A stretch of DNA of 64,000 bases from Parasphingorhabdus flavimaris (lineage in GTDB: Bacteria > Pseudomonadota > Alphaproteobacteria > Sphingomonadales > Sphingomonadaceae). The stretch lies in contig NZ_JABWMH010000003.1 in assembly GCF_013371215.1 (NCBI RefSeq), forward strand, positions 434,001 to 498,000, given 5' to 3'. Both the position numbers and the translations under genes were made by a program. The notes beneath the pieces were generated by a model that was given only the letters and a program-made list of their open reading frames with translations, had not been told where the DNA came from and did not search any database. The first letter of the stretch is position 1; each line of letters opens with the position of its first letter. Shown here in pieces: positions 25,085-33,654 of the stretch.

Positions 25085-25990
25085 ATGACCACTGCGTCAC
25101 AAACAATGCAAGGCCTGGCCAGCGCGAAGGATCTCTTCGCGCTGACCAAGCCGCGCGTGATGTCTCTGGTGATCTTCACCGCCCTGTGCGGACTTCTGGC
25201 GGCGCCCGGAACAATTCATCCGGTCATCGGCTTTACCGCAATCCTCGCGATCAGCCTGGGGGCAGGGGCTTCGGCCGCGCTCAACCAGTGGTATGAATAT
25301 GATATCGATGCGATCATGAAGCGGACCAGCCAGCGGCCTCTGCCCGCTGGCCGTATGGATCGCGAGACCGCGTTGCATTTCGGGATCGGACTGTCGGTCT
25401 TCTCGGTGCTGCTGATGGGCGTCGCGGTCAACTGGTTCAGCGCCATATTTCTTGCATTCTCGATCTTCTTCTACGCCGTGGTCTACACCATCTGGCTGAA
25501 ACGCAGCACGCCCCAGAATATCGTTATCGGCGGCGCTGCCGGCGCTTTCCCGCCTGCGATTGGCTGGGCCGCGGTGACCGGCGACGTGACGCTGATGCCG
25601 GTCCTGCTGTTCGCGATCATCTTTTTCTGGACGCCGCCGCACTTCTGGGCGCTCGCGCTGTTCATGAACAGTGATTATTCGAAAGCCGGCGTGCCTATGA
25701 TGCCGGTGGTTGCCGGGCAAAGATCGACCCGCAACCAGATTTTCGCCTATAGTCTTATTCTGACGGCAATCGCTATCGCGCCTTTCGCTCTCGGGCTGGC
25801 AGGTTCGGTCTATGGTGTTGCGGCAATCGCGTTGAGCCTGATATTCTGCCTGCTGTCATTGCAGGTCGCTCGCAGCAAGACGACCAAGCCGGATGAAATG
25901 GCAGCGGAAAAGCGCCTGTTCAAATTTTCGATTCTTTACCTGTTCGCGCTGTTTGCAGCGCTCGTAGCTGACCGGATGATATTCTCATGA
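25085..25990 (+). CDS. ctaB: Protoheme IX farnesyltransferase (heme O synthase)
   Basis: 301 residues from the ATG at 25085 (the frame opens at a TTG 12 bases earlier). A polyprenyltransferase of the UbiA superfamily: the first Asp-rich motif is [15 protein letters not shown] and the second aligned segment is [17 protein letters not shown], with about eight membrane helices. It attaches a farnesyl chain to heme B, giving heme O, the precursor of heme A for CoxA. Its position directly after coxA and translational coupling (ATGA) to the small gene downstream fit a role in oxidase assembly. Confidence 0.95.
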   Translation: MTTASQTMQGLASAKDLFALTKPRVMSLVIFTALCGLLAAPGTIHPVIGFTAILAISLGAGASAALNQWYEYDIDAIMKRTSQRPLPAGRMDRETALHFGIGLSVFSVLLMGVAVNWFSAIFLAFSIFFYAVVYTIWLKRSTPQNIVIGGAAGAFPPAIGWAAVTGDVTLMPVLLFAIIFFWTPPHFWALALFMNSDYSKAGVPMMPVVAGQRSTRNQIFAYSLILTAIAIAPFALGLAGSVYGVAAIALSLIFCLLSLQVARSKTTKPDEMAAEKRLFKFSILYLFALFAALVADRMIFS

Positions 25991-26148
25991 GCGAGATTGA
26001 TAATGGCAAAGCTCCGATGAGCCCTGAAGAACAGAAAGCCTATCAGGCACGGCAGAAACACCGGGCGGTCATTCTGGCCGGACTGCTGTTCTTCATGGTC
26101 ATCCTATTCTATTTCATCACCATCGTTAAAATCAGCGGTGGTTCCTGA
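25987..26148 (+). CDS. Small single-helix membrane protein in oxidase operon (CoxF-like position)
   Basis: 53 residues, with ATG overlapping the ctaB stop (ATGA) and its own TGA overlapping the next ATG (TGATG). The N-terminal half is hydrophilic ([20 protein letters not shown]), followed by a basic RQKHR and one membrane helix ([20 protein letters not shown]). The same position between ctaB and ctaG in alphaproteobacteria often holds a small protein called CoxF or left unnamed, thought to act in oxidase assembly. Coupling at both ends makes this a convincing gene despite its size. Its molecular function is unknown. Confidence 0.8.
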   Translation: MSEIDNGKAPMSPEEQKAYQARQKHRAVILAGLLFFMVILFYFITIVKISGGS

Positions 26149-26735
26149 TGACCGCCGCGAAAACCTCACTTTCTGGCAAAAACCTGCGCAGCGGCATGAT
26201 GGCCGGTGCGATGGGTCTCGGCATGTTGGGCCTCGGCTTTGCTGCCGTGCCGCTCTACGAGGTATTCTGCCGGGTGACAGGCTATGGTGGAACAACCCAG
26301 CGAGTTGGTGAAGCGCAGGCAGCGACGATTGAAGCGACCAGTCAGGTGATGTCGATCCGGTTCGATTCCAATGTCAATTCTGCGCTGCCCTGGTCGTTCA
26401 AGCCGGAGCAGGCGGTTGACCGGGTCAGCGTCGGTGCGCGCGACATGGCGATTTTCATCGCGACGAACGAGAGCGACCAACCGGTTGTTGGTACGGCCAC
26501 CTTCAATGTCACGCCGCTTCTCGCCGGCAAATATTTCAACAAGGTGCAATGTTTCTGCTTCAGCGAGCAGATGCTGAAGCCGGGGCAGACGGTCCGGATG
26601 CCGGTGCTATATTATGTTGATCCTGCGATCATGGAAGATCCGGAAACAAAAGATATCAAGGAAATCACGCTCAGCTATACTTTTTATCGTTCGACGGACG
26701 AGCAGGCAGTAGACGCCGCTAACGGCGATAGCTAA
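26148..26735 (+). CDS. ctaG: Cytochrome c oxidase assembly protein CtaG (Cox11 family)
   Basis: 195 residues. One N-terminal membrane anchor (MAGAMGLGMLGLGFAAVPLYEVFCRVTGYGG) carries the conserved FCRVTGYGG sequence. The periplasmic domain has the copper-binding CFCF motif (KVQCFCFSEQ) and the PVLYYVDP block. Cox11 proteins deliver copper to CuB of subunit I. The start overlaps the preceding small gene's stop (TGATG), so translation is coupled. Near the family's usual length with no anomaly. Confidence 0.95.
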   Translation: MTAAKTSLSGKNLRSGMMAGAMGLGMLGLGFAAVPLYEVFCRVTGYGGTTQRVGEAQAATIEATSQVMSIRFDSNVNSALPWSFKPEQAVDRVSVGARDMAIFIATNESDQPVVGTATFNVTPLLAGKYFNKVQCFCFSEQMLKPGQTVRMPVLYYVDPAIMEDPETKDIKEITLSYTFYRSTDEQAVDAANGDS

Positions 26736-26766
26736 GAGAAATTCAAGTCAAGGTTAGGGAAATAAT

Positions 26767-27627
26767 ATGGCCGGTGCCAAAAATCATGATTATCACATCT
26801 TGCCGCCAGACATCTGGCCGCTGGTCGGTTCATTTTCCGCCTTTGTCATGGCAATCGGCGGCATTCGCTGGATGCATGACATGTCCTTCGGTCCGCTGGT
26901 CTTTGCAATCGGCTTTGCTGCGATTGCGCTGACCTTCTATGCCTGGTGGGCCAATGTGATCAAGGAAGCCCATGCTGGCGACCACACACCCGTGGTCCAG
27001 CTGCACCTGCGCTATGGCATGATCCTGTTCATTGCCTCGGAAGTCATGTTCTTCGTCGGCTGGTTCTGGGCATGGTTTGACTACGCCCTTTTCCCTCAGC
27101 CGCTTGAAATGGTTGACGGCATTGTCACCAATTATATCGGCCAGGACGGTGCTGCGGCGCTGTTGCAATGGCCGCCCAAGGGCATCGAAGTGCTCAACGC
27201 CTTTGAATTGCCGCTGCTCAACACGATGATCCTGCTGTGTTCCGGCACCACCGTGACCTGGGCGCACCACTCGCTGATCCATGGCGATCGCAAGGGCCTG
27301 ATCACCGGCCTTTGGCTGACGATCATTCTGGGCGTGTTGTTCTCCTTCATCCAGGCCTATGAATATAGTGTTGCGCCATTTCCGTTTGCCGGCATCAACT
27401 ATAGTTCGGCATTCTACATGGCGACCGGCTTCCACGGCTTCCACGTTCTTGTTGGCACGATCTTCCTGATCGTCTGTCTGGCGCGGGCCTATAAGGGCCA
27501 CTTCACCCCGAAACAGCATTTCGGCTTCGAAGCAGCTGCCTGGTACTGGCATTTCGTCGATGTCGTCTGGTTGTTCCTGTTCATCGTCGTCTATGTCTGG
27601 GGCGGATGGGGCGCACCGGTTCACTAG
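26767..27627 (+). CDS. coxC: Cytochrome c oxidase subunit III
   Basis: 286 residues with seven predicted membrane helices. Family blocks are visible: NKD-type N-terminus KNHDYHILPPDIWPL, FIASEVMFFVGWFWAWF with the conserved Glu of helix III, and the C-terminal YWHFVDVVWLFLFIVVYVWG. Subunit III stabilises the aa3 oxidase and its proton uptake. It follows ctaG by 31 bases, with AAGGTTAGGGA upstream. Confidence 0.96.
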   Translation: MAGAKNHDYHILPPDIWPLVGSFSAFVMAIGGIRWMHDMSFGPLVFAIGFAAIALTFYAWWANVIKEAHAGDHTPVVQLHLRYGMILFIASEVMFFVGWFWAWFDYALFPQPLEMVDGIVTNYIGQDGAAALLQWPPKGIEVLNAFELPLLNTMILLCSGTTVTWAHHSLIHGDRKGLITGLWLTIILGVLFSFIQAYEYSVAPFPFAGINYSSAFYMATGFHGFHVLVGTIFLIVCLARAYKGHFTPKQHFGFEAAAWYWHFVDVVWLFLFIVVYVWGGWGAPVH

Positions 27628-27633
27628 GCTATA

Positions 27634-28029
27634 ATGTTGAACGACACCGAAAATACAAAGGGGCAGCCGGATGTTCTTCCTGCTGCCCTTTTTGGTCTCT
27701 GCCCTAATTGCGGGCAAAAGACGCTATTTGCCAATTTTACGAAATTCTCGGACAATTGCCGCGCCTGCGGACTGGATTATTCGGAATATAATGTCGGAGA
27801 CGGTCCGGCCGCGTTTCTGACCTTGATCGTCGGCGCGATCATTCTGGGCCTGGCCCTCGCGGTCGAGGCCAATTTTCATCCTCCCTTCCTGGTCCATGTC
27901 CTGCTCTGGGTACCGTTGACAGTGGCTGCGGTCGTCGTTTCGCTGCGGGTCTCGAAAGCGATATTGCTGATATTGGAGCATCGCAACCAGGCTCGCGAAG
28001 GCAGCATCAGCAAGCGCGAAGGCGAATGA
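27634..28029 (+). CDS. DUF983 family membrane protein
   Basis: 131 residues. Two Cys pairs, LCPNCGQKTLF and NCRACGLDY, form a zinc-ribbon-like N-terminus. Two membrane helices follow (FLTLIVGAIILGLALAVEA and HVLLWVPLTVAAVVVSLRV). This is the DUF983 architecture found in oxidase operons of alphaproteobacteria, between coxC and SURF1. Its role is unproven; context suggests an accessory factor in oxidase biogenesis. It starts six bases after coxC, and its end overlaps the SURF1 start by four bases. Confidence 0.88.
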   Translation: MLNDTENTKGQPDVLPAALFGLCPNCGQKTLFANFTKFSDNCRACGLDYSEYNVGDGPAAFLTLIVGAIILGLALAVEANFHPPFLVHVLLWVPLTVAAVVVSLRVSKAILLILEHRNQAREGSISKREGE

Positions 28030-28631
28030 GCGGACGGATTCCGATAATCGGGACAGTGCTCGTCTCGCTTGCGATCGCCACGATGGTCGGTCTCGGCATT
28101 TGGCAACTGCAACGGGCAGAATGGAAGAACGGGCTTCTGGATACTTATGCGGCGGCGTCAGAACTCCCTGCTATTGCCTATCCCGCTGTCCCCGATCCAG
28201 AAGACGCGCCCTATTTTCGCAAATCGACCGTCAATTGCCTCGCCGTGATCGGCTGGCGTTCGACCAGCGGGCGCAATATCAATGGCCAGTCGGGCTGGGC
28301 CCATATCGCCCAGTGCCGCACCGCCGGGGCCGAGGGCCCGGGCGCGCAGATTGTCGCAGGCTGGTCGGCTCGTCCGGATGACCCGGACTGGGAGGGCGGT
28401 ATAGTGGACGGCATCATAGCACCGGACAGCCAGTATATCATCCGCCTGGTGGCCAGCGAGCCGGTTGCCGGGCTTCAGAAAAGCCAGCCGCCAGCGCTGG
28501 AGGATGTCCCGAACAACCATCTGTCCTATGCGGTGCAGTGGTTCCTGTTCGCCGGTATCGCGCTGATCATTTTTCTGATCGCTTTGGGGGCGCGCAACAA
28601 GGGCGTTGCCCAATCCGGCAACTTGTCCTAA
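28026..28631 (+). CDS. SURF1 family cytochrome c oxidase biogenesis protein
   Basis: 201 residues. The N-terminal helix (IIGTVLVSLAIATMVGLGIWQLQRAEWK) contains the conserved GxWQLxRxxWK, and the C-terminus has the second helix (SYAVQWFLFAGIALIIFLIALGAR) with YAxQWF. SURF1/Shy1 proteins help insert heme A into subunit I. The periplasmic loop is shorter and more divergent than in mitochondrial homologs. It is coupled to DUF983 (ATGA overlap) and runs to 13 bases before the thrC start. Confidence 0.9.
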   Translation: MSGRIPIIGTVLVSLAIATMVGLGIWQLQRAEWKNGLLDTYAAASELPAIAYPAVPDPEDAPYFRKSTVNCLAVIGWRSTSGRNINGQSGWAHIAQCRTAGAEGPGAQIVAGWSARPDDPDWEGGIVDGIIAPDSQYIIRLVASEPVAGLQKSQPPALEDVPNNHLSYAVQWFLFAGIALIIFLIALGARNKGVAQSGNLS

Positions 28632-28644
28632 CCCGCTCGCCATC

Positions 28645-30048
28645 ATGGAATATATCTCTACCAGAGGCGCTGCGTCGCCATTGAATTTCGAACAAGTAAC
28701 CCTGGCCGGACTGGCTGGCGATGGCGGGCTCTACGTGCCGCAATCATGGCCGTCCTTCAGCCCCGCCGAGATTGCCGATATGGCTGGTCTATCCTATGTG
28801 GAAACCGCGGTCCGGGTGATGTTGCCCTTTGTCGGCGATGCGCTCGACGAGACGGAATTGCGGGATATTTGCGAGCAGGCCTATGGCCGTTTTTCCCACG
28901 CCGCGGTGACGCCGCTGGTCCAGCTCGACGGGCAACAATGGCTGCTCGAGCTGTTCCATGGCCCGACACTGGCGTTCAAGGACGTTGCGCTGCAATTGCT
29001 CGGCCTGCTGTTCGAAAAATTCCTCGCCCGGCAGGACAAGCATCTGACCGTCGTCGGAGCTACTTCGGGTGACACCGGCTCGGCGGCGATCGACGCGCTG
29101 GCCGGACGCGACAAGGTCGATATTTTCATGCTTCACCCCGATGGCCGGATTTCCGATGTCCAGCGGCGGCAGATGACCACGGTGCGCGCGCCCAATGTCC
29201 ACAATATTGCGATTGACGGCAGTTTCGACGACGCCCAGGCAATGGTCAAACGGATGTTCGCCGATCAGGAAGTGACCAACCGTTTCTCGATCTCGGCGGT
29301 CAACTCGATCAACTGGGCGCGACTGATGGCCCAGGTCGTCTATTATTTCTACGCGGCCAGCCAATTGGGCGCACCGCATCGCAAAGTCGCTTTTTCCGTG
29401 CCGACCGGCAATTTCGGTGATGTCTTCGCCGGCTATGTCGCGTCGAAAATGGGATTGCCGATCGAGCAGCTGATCGTCGCGACCAACGTCAATGACATAT
29501 TGCATCGCGCGCTGAGCGCCGGCGACTATTCCACCGGAACCGTAACCCCGACCGCAGCGCCATCGATGGACATTCAGGTAAGCAGCAATTTCGAGCGATT
29601 GCTGTTCGATCTGGAAGGCCGTGACGGTGCCAAGACAGCGGCCCGAATGGCGGCTTTTGAAAAGAGCCACAATATGCAGCTGGAGCCTGCCATGCGGGAG
29701 GCTGCATCCTCGATTTTTACCAGCCACCGTGTCGATCCGGACGATATGTCGATTGCCATGCGCTGGGCGCAGGACAGGGCCGGTCATGTGATCGATCCGC
29801 ACAGCGCCATCGGGCTGTCCGCCGCGCAGAATGTGGGCCTTGATCCCGCGGTGCCCGTGGTGACGCTGGCGACCGCTCATCCGGCGAAATTTCCAGATGC
29901 GGTGGAACGAGCGACGGGCATCCGCCCGGCCTTGCCACGCCGTGTCGGCGATCTGTTTGACCGCGAGGAGAATTATACGAAGCTCCCCGGCACCTATGAT
30001 GCGGTAAAATCCTTCATCATGTCCAACGCCACGCCGTCCGATGGCTGA
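28645..30048 (+). CDS. thrC: Threonine synthase
   Basis: 467 residues from the ATG at 28645 (MEYISTRG); an in-frame earlier start at 28606 would overlap SURF1. MEYISTRG and AGDGGLYVP are typical of the proteobacterial/yeast-type enzyme. The PLP lysine lies in HGPTLAFKDVALQ, and TSGDTGSAAIDAL binds the cofactor phosphate. It converts O-phosphohomoserine to threonine. It is placed directly downstream of the oxidase genes, an arrangement also known elsewhere in sphingomonads. Confidence 0.95.
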   Translation: MEYISTRGAASPLNFEQVTLAGLAGDGGLYVPQSWPSFSPAEIADMAGLSYVETAVRVMLPFVGDALDETELRDICEQAYGRFSHAAVTPLVQLDGQQWLLELFHGPTLAFKDVALQLLGLLFEKFLARQDKHLTVVGATSGDTGSAAIDALAGRDKVDIFMLHPDGRISDVQRRQMTTVRAPNVHNIAIDGSFDDAQAMVKRMFADQEVTNRFSISAVNSINWARLMAQVVYYFYAASQLGAPHRKVAFSVPTGNFGDVFAGYVASKMGLPIEQLIVATNVNDILHRALSAGDYSTGTVTPTAAPSMDIQVSSNFERLLFDLEGRDGAKTAARMAAFEKSHNMQLEPAMREAASSIFTSHRVDPDDMSIAMRWAQDRAGHVIDPHSAIGLSAAQNVGLDPAVPVVTLATAHPAKFPDAVERATGIRPALPRRVGDLFDREENYTKLPGTYDAVKSFIMSNATPSDG

Positions 30049-30925
30049 AACCAGTACCGCTCCGATATTGATGATCAGCGAGCCGCGCAGCGACTATGCG
30101 CTGGTCGACTCTGGCCTCGGTCGCAAGCTGGAACGCTACGGCGAATTTCATTTCATCCGCCCCGAACCGCAGGCGATGTGGGCACCGGCGAAGGATGACT
30201 GGCAGGCGGATGGCGAATTCATTCCAGCCTCCGACGAGGATGGCGGTGGCCGCTGGCATCTGAATGCCAATGTCCCGGAAGAGGGATGGCAGATGGACTG
30301 GGAAGAAGTCAGCTTCACCGCCCAGTGCACGCCGTTCCGCCATCTCGCCTATTTCCCCGACATGGATCCTGTCTGGCGCTGGTTCCGCGGCAATTTGCAG
30401 GATCTTGAATCGCCGCAGATGATGAACCTGTTCGGCTATACCGGGGTTGGGACGCTCGCGCTGTCCGCGGCGGGAGCCAATCTGGTGCATGTCGATGCGT
30501 CGAAGAAATCGGTGACCGCGGCGCGCGACAATGCGGCGCTATCGGGGATGACCGAACGTCCGATTCGCTGGATCATCGATGATGCCGCTAAATTTGCTGC
30601 CCGCGAAGTAAGGCGCGAACGCCGTTACGACGCGATCCTGATGGACCCGCCGAAATATGGTCGCGGTCCGGATGGCGAAATCTGGCGGCTCGAAGAGCAT
30701 CTGGCCGGGCTGGTCGAGGATTGCGGAAAGCTGCTCGATGGCGACAGCCGTTGCATGTTTCTTACCGTCTATGCCGTGCGCATGTCTGCGTTGGCGCTGG
30801 GATCACTGCTGAACGAGAAACTCTCCCATCTCGGCGGAACGATCGAAGTCGGTGAACTGGCCGTGCGCGAAGAGGCGCGGGGATTGCTTTTGCCGACTGC
30901 GATATTCGCCCGCTGGTCCGCCTAA
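30041..30925 (+). CDS. Class I SAM-dependent methyltransferase (RlmI/RlmK-like)
   Basis: 294 residues. The C-terminal two-thirds is a SAM domain: motif I NLFGYTGVGTLALSAAG, VHVDASKKSV (acidic residue binding the ribose) and the catalytic-loop motif MDPPKYGRGPDG. This matches the RlmI/RlmKL group of rRNA methyltransferases rather than DNA amino-methylases. The N-terminal part (1-130) is unassigned and lacks the PUA domain of E. coli RlmI. The start overlaps the end of thrC by eight bases, implying coupling. The target base is not known. Confidence 0.82.
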   Translation: MAETSTAPILMISEPRSDYALVDSGLGRKLERYGEFHFIRPEPQAMWAPAKDDWQADGEFIPASDEDGGGRWHLNANVPEEGWQMDWEEVSFTAQCTPFRHLAYFPDMDPVWRWFRGNLQDLESPQMMNLFGYTGVGTLALSAAGANLVHVDASKKSVTAARDNAALSGMTERPIRWIIDDAAKFAAREVRRERRYDAILMDPPKYGRGPDGEIWRLEEHLAGLVEDCGKLLDGDSRCMFLTVYAVRMSALALGSLLNEKLSHLGGTIEVGELAVREEARGLLLPTAIFARWSA

Positions 30926-30962
30926 CTTGCCATTTTTCCGCTAACATGGTCAGATATTATCT

Positions 30963-31334
30963 ATGACAGACACATTGCTTCTGGAAGTCAACGACCTCGA
31001 TGTCGACGTGCTGACCGGGATTTATTCCGAAGAAACCCATTTGCCGCAGCCGCTGCGCATTTCGATCGCGGCGGAGCTCAAGATTCAGGAACGCTATGAA
31101 GCGGATACCCCGCTTGATCAGTCCAAAAATTACATGGACCTCAAACATGCTGCGACCGAGGCTCTGCCCGAAGGTGTGCATTTCAAGCTGATCGAGGCGG
31201 TTGCCGATCATATCATCGAAACGCTGTTTCTGCAGGACAAGAATATCCTCCGGGTCACCGTCAAGATCGTCAAACTGCTGATCTCCGAAAAAGGGGAGCA
31301 GATCGGCATCACGCTTAGCCGGGGCCGGAAATGA
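30963..31334 (+). CDS. folB: Dihydroneopterin aldolase family protein
   Basis: 123 residues of the FolB tunnel-fold family. TGIYSEETHLPQPLRISIA corresponds to the substrate-contacting GxxxxE segment, NYMDLKHA to the usual DYxxL block, and FKLIEAVADHIIETLF to the conserved helix. The Lys in VTVKIVKLL is the candidate general acid/base. It would cleave dihydroneopterin to 6-hydroxymethyl-dihydropterin in folate synthesis. Its overlap with a FolM-like reductase gene supports a pterin role. Confidence 0.85.
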   Translation: MTDTLLLEVNDLDVDVLTGIYSEETHLPQPLRISIAAELKIQERYEADTPLDQSKNYMDLKHAATEALPEGVHFKLIEAVADHIIETLFLQDKNILRVTVKIVKLLISEKGEQIGITLSRGRK

Positions 31335-32098
31335 CCAGACCGCTGGCGCTGGTCACCGGCGGCGTGAAGCGGGTCGGTGCGGCTATTGCTGGCCGGCTGG
31401 CGGACGCCGGCTATGCGCTGGCGCTCCATGGCAATAGCGATATCATTCCCGAGGACGGGCTGGCGAAGAAGCTGCAAGAAACGGGCTGTGACTGGTCCGG
31501 CTTCCAGCAGAATTTTCTGGAAGACGGCGCCGCCGAGTCGCTGATCGAGCACGTGGCTGGGCATTTTGGCCGAGTGCCGGATCTTATAGTCAACAGCGCC
31601 TCTATTTTTGGCCAGGATATGGCCGATGAGGTCGAGGAAAGAGAACTGCTGGATCATTATCGGGTCAATAGCCTGGTGCCGGTCCTGCTGACGACTGCGC
31701 TCCACCGGCGCCGTCCCGCAGGCAGTGACCGCGCCTGTGTCATCCATATTCTCGACCAGCGCATCCGCAATCCCAATCGCGACCAGCTGAGCTACACGCT
31801 TTCCAAACAGGCCCTGGCCGGATCAGTACGATCGCTGGCGGTTGCCTGTGCCGACCGGTTGCGCGTCAACGGCGTTGCCCCCGGGCTGACTTTGACGGCG
31901 GGGGAATATGGTCAAGACCAGCTGGCCAAAATCACGGCGATGATGCCGCTCGACCGGCTTCCCGAACCCGATGATATCGCCGATGCCGTCTTATATCTTG
32001 CTCAAGCCGAAGCTGTTACGGGGCAGATCATCTATGTTGATGCCGGCGCCAATCTCAAGAGCTTCGACCGGGACTTCGTACATCTCGGCAAGGCTTGA
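31331..32098 (+). CDS. FolM/pteridine reductase-like SDR oxidoreductase
   Basis: 255 residues. The cofactor motif is TGGVKRVG (10-17), the TGx3RxG form typical of pteridine reductases and FolM rather than the common TGxxxGxG. An intact active site is visible: SYTLSK (Y-x3-K), with Asn in VNSASIFG. Its start overlaps folB by four bases. Context and motif suggest NADPH-dependent reduction of dihydropterins or dihydrofolate; the exact substrate is inferred. Confidence 0.83.
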   Translation: MTRPLALVTGGVKRVGAAIAGRLADAGYALALHGNSDIIPEDGLAKKLQETGCDWSGFQQNFLEDGAAESLIEHVAGHFGRVPDLIVNSASIFGQDMADEVEERELLDHYRVNSLVPVLLTTALHRRRPAGSDRACVIHILDQRIRNPNRDQLSYTLSKQALAGSVRSLAVACADRLRVNGVAPGLTLTAGEYGQDQLAKITAMMPLDRLPEPDDIADAVLYLAQAEAVTGQIIYVDAGANLKSFDRDFVHLGKA

Positions 32099-32169
32099 GC
32101 CACTTGATACGCCCCAAAGGACAGGTTTGAACCGGTTCTGATCTAGCCCATATCTTGCATATTCGAGGA

Positions 32170-32189
32170 CCGGTCGTTGTTTTGACCGG
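32170..32189. promoter_or_regulatory. Inverted repeat upstream of first fasciclin gene
   Basis: CCGGTC and GACCGG are separated by eight bases, about 35 bases before the fasciclin start. The position suits an operator or a leader hairpin. Only the symmetry supports it, since no known regulator motif is recognised. Confidence 0.3.
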
Positions 32190-32222
32190 AATAGATAAAC
32201 ATGTAATTTTGAAAGGCTTATC

Positions 32223-32804
32223 ATGCGTATATCCCCTAAAATGATACTGACCACGACTGCTGCTTTGGCTCTAACGGCCTGCTCGACCGAAGCCCCGCAG
32301 GCAGCTGTTGACGAAGGTTCCGCGGACGCGATGATGGATTCGGCTGCGACCGCCGAAACCGGTACCATCGTTGACGTCGCCGTCGGCAATGATGACTTCT
32401 CGACCCTCGTTGCGGCTGTGACCGCTGCCGACCTTGGCGCGACGCTGAGCGGCGACGGACCATTTACCGTTTTCGCCCCGACCAACGATGCTTTTGCCAA
32501 GGTCGATCCAGACACGCTGGCGGCGCTGCTGACGCCTGAAATGAAGGCCGATCTTACCGGGCTTCTGACCTATCATGTCGTAGCCGGCAAACTGACTGCC
32601 GCGGACGTCGTAAAGGCCATCACGGATGGCGGCGGAACTGCCACTTTGACCACTGTTCAGGGCGCATCGCTGAAAGCAATGCTTGATGGTGATTCCGTGA
32701 TCCTCGAAGACGCGGCCGGCGGCAAGTCGACGGTCATAATGACCGACGTCGACGCTTCCAATGGCGTGATCCATGCGATCGATACAGTCGTCATGCCGGG
32801 ATAG
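32223..32804 (+). CDS. Fasciclin-domain (FAS1) lipoprotein, copy 1
   Basis: 193 residues. Lipobox LTACS gives an acylated Cys at about 20. A single FAS1 domain follows an Ala/Glu-rich linker: H1 box FTVFAPTNDAFAKV, central TYHVVAGKLTAADV, and the C-terminal H2 box GVIHAIDTVVMP. FAS1 proteins act in surface adhesion or cell-cell contact and in some bacteria bind lipids. Its own strong terminator follows, so it is monocistronic and separate from the related copy downstream. Confidence 0.9.
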   Translation: MRISPKMILTTTAALALTACSTEAPQAAVDEGSADAMMDSAATAETGTIVDVAVGNDDFSTLVAAVTAADLGATLSGDGPFTVFAPTNDAFAKVDPDTLAALLTPEMKADLTGLLTYHVVAGKLTAADVVKAITDGGGTATLTTVQGASLKAMLDGDSVILEDAAGGKSTVIMTDVDASNGVIHAIDTVVMPG

Positions 32805-32833
32805 TTTTCATCCCCCGAACTAGGATGGACTGG

Positions 32834-32867
32834 AAAGGGCCTCGCCGACCGGCGCGGCCCTTTTTTT
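32834..32867 (+). terminator. Rho-independent terminator after fasciclin copy 1
   Basis: AAAGGGCC pairs with GGCCCTTT, with an inner CGCC/GGCG stem and a GACC loop, followed by a seven-T run. It lies about 30 bases after the stop codon of the first fasciclin gene. Confidence 0.9.
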
Positions 32868-32982
32868 ACGAATTTATTGGGGATTTGCTTTCTCCGGCAG
32901 GGGGGAGTAATTCGCGCCTTGGAATTTCATCATAGTCACCCGCATGTTGCGGGACGCAAAATGATTAAAAGAAAGGAAATTC

Positions 32983-33552
32983 ATGTTTAACGCCCCCAAA
33001 ATTATTCTTTCATCTCTCGTCCTGGCGATGGTGCCGGCTTGCTCGTCCGAATTGAGCAAAGAGGAACAGGAAATCCTCGACGCGCGCCTCGCCGACGAGG
33101 AAAAGCCAACCAGTCTGACGGCCGTGGTGCAGGACCAGCCCGAACTCTCGACCGCCACGACCATGGTAGGTCTCTCCGGTATTGCTCAAGAGCTTAAGGA
33201 CGGCGGCCCATTCACAGCATTCACCGCAACCAATGATGCGTTCAACAAGATGGATGCCGACCAGCTCAAGGACCTGATGAATCCTGAAAACAAGGCCGAG
33301 CTCGTCAAGATCGCAAAATTTGGACTGGCCGATGGTAATATGACATCTGCTGATATTGCCAAGGCTATCGCCGACGGCGGCGGCACTGCGGAGATTACTT
33401 CGGTGGAAGGCAGTGTGATCAAAGCCTCGATGAACGGGGACAAGATCGTTCTCGAAGACGGTGCCGGCAACAAGGCAACGGTTATCAAAGCCGATATTCC
33501 TTCAACCAACGGAACGCTCCACATCATCGATACGGTGTTGATGCCGGGTTAA
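32983..33552 (+). CDS. Fasciclin-domain (FAS1) lipoprotein, copy 2 (divergent)
   Basis: 189 residues. Lipobox VPACS is followed by a charged Glu/Asp linker, then a FAS1 domain whose H1 box reads FTAFTATNDAFNKM and H2 box GTLHIIDTVLMPG. The central TYHVV-x-G region of copy 1 is replaced by IAKFGLADGNMTSADI, so the conserved YH segment important in FAS1 domains has been lost. It is clearly homologous to copy 1, a tandem duplication that has diverged. It also has a separate terminator. Likely an outer- or inner-membrane-anchored surface protein. Confidence 0.88.
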   Translation: MFNAPKIILSSLVLAMVPACSSELSKEEQEILDARLADEEKPTSLTAVVQDQPELSTATTMVGLSGIAQELKDGGPFTAFTATNDAFNKMDADQLKDLMNPENKAELVKIAKFGLADGNMTSADIAKAIADGGGTAEITSVEGSVIKASMNGDKIVLEDGAGNKATVIKADIPSTNGTLHIIDTVLMPG

Positions 33553-33577
33553 GTCTCGCTTTAATCTACGACACAAG

Positions 33578-33606
33578 AGGCCCTGCCAGTCGGTGGGGCC
33601 TTTTTT
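33578..33606 (+). terminator. Rho-independent terminator after fasciclin copy 2
   Basis: AGGCCC...TGCC-AGTC-GGTG...GGGCCT forms a GC-rich stem immediately followed by six T. It lies 25 bases after the stop codon. Confidence 0.88.
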
Positions 33607-33654
33607 GTTTCTGCCTGGTAGGTTATTGGGGAGGCCGAGAAAAAGGAAATCAGG

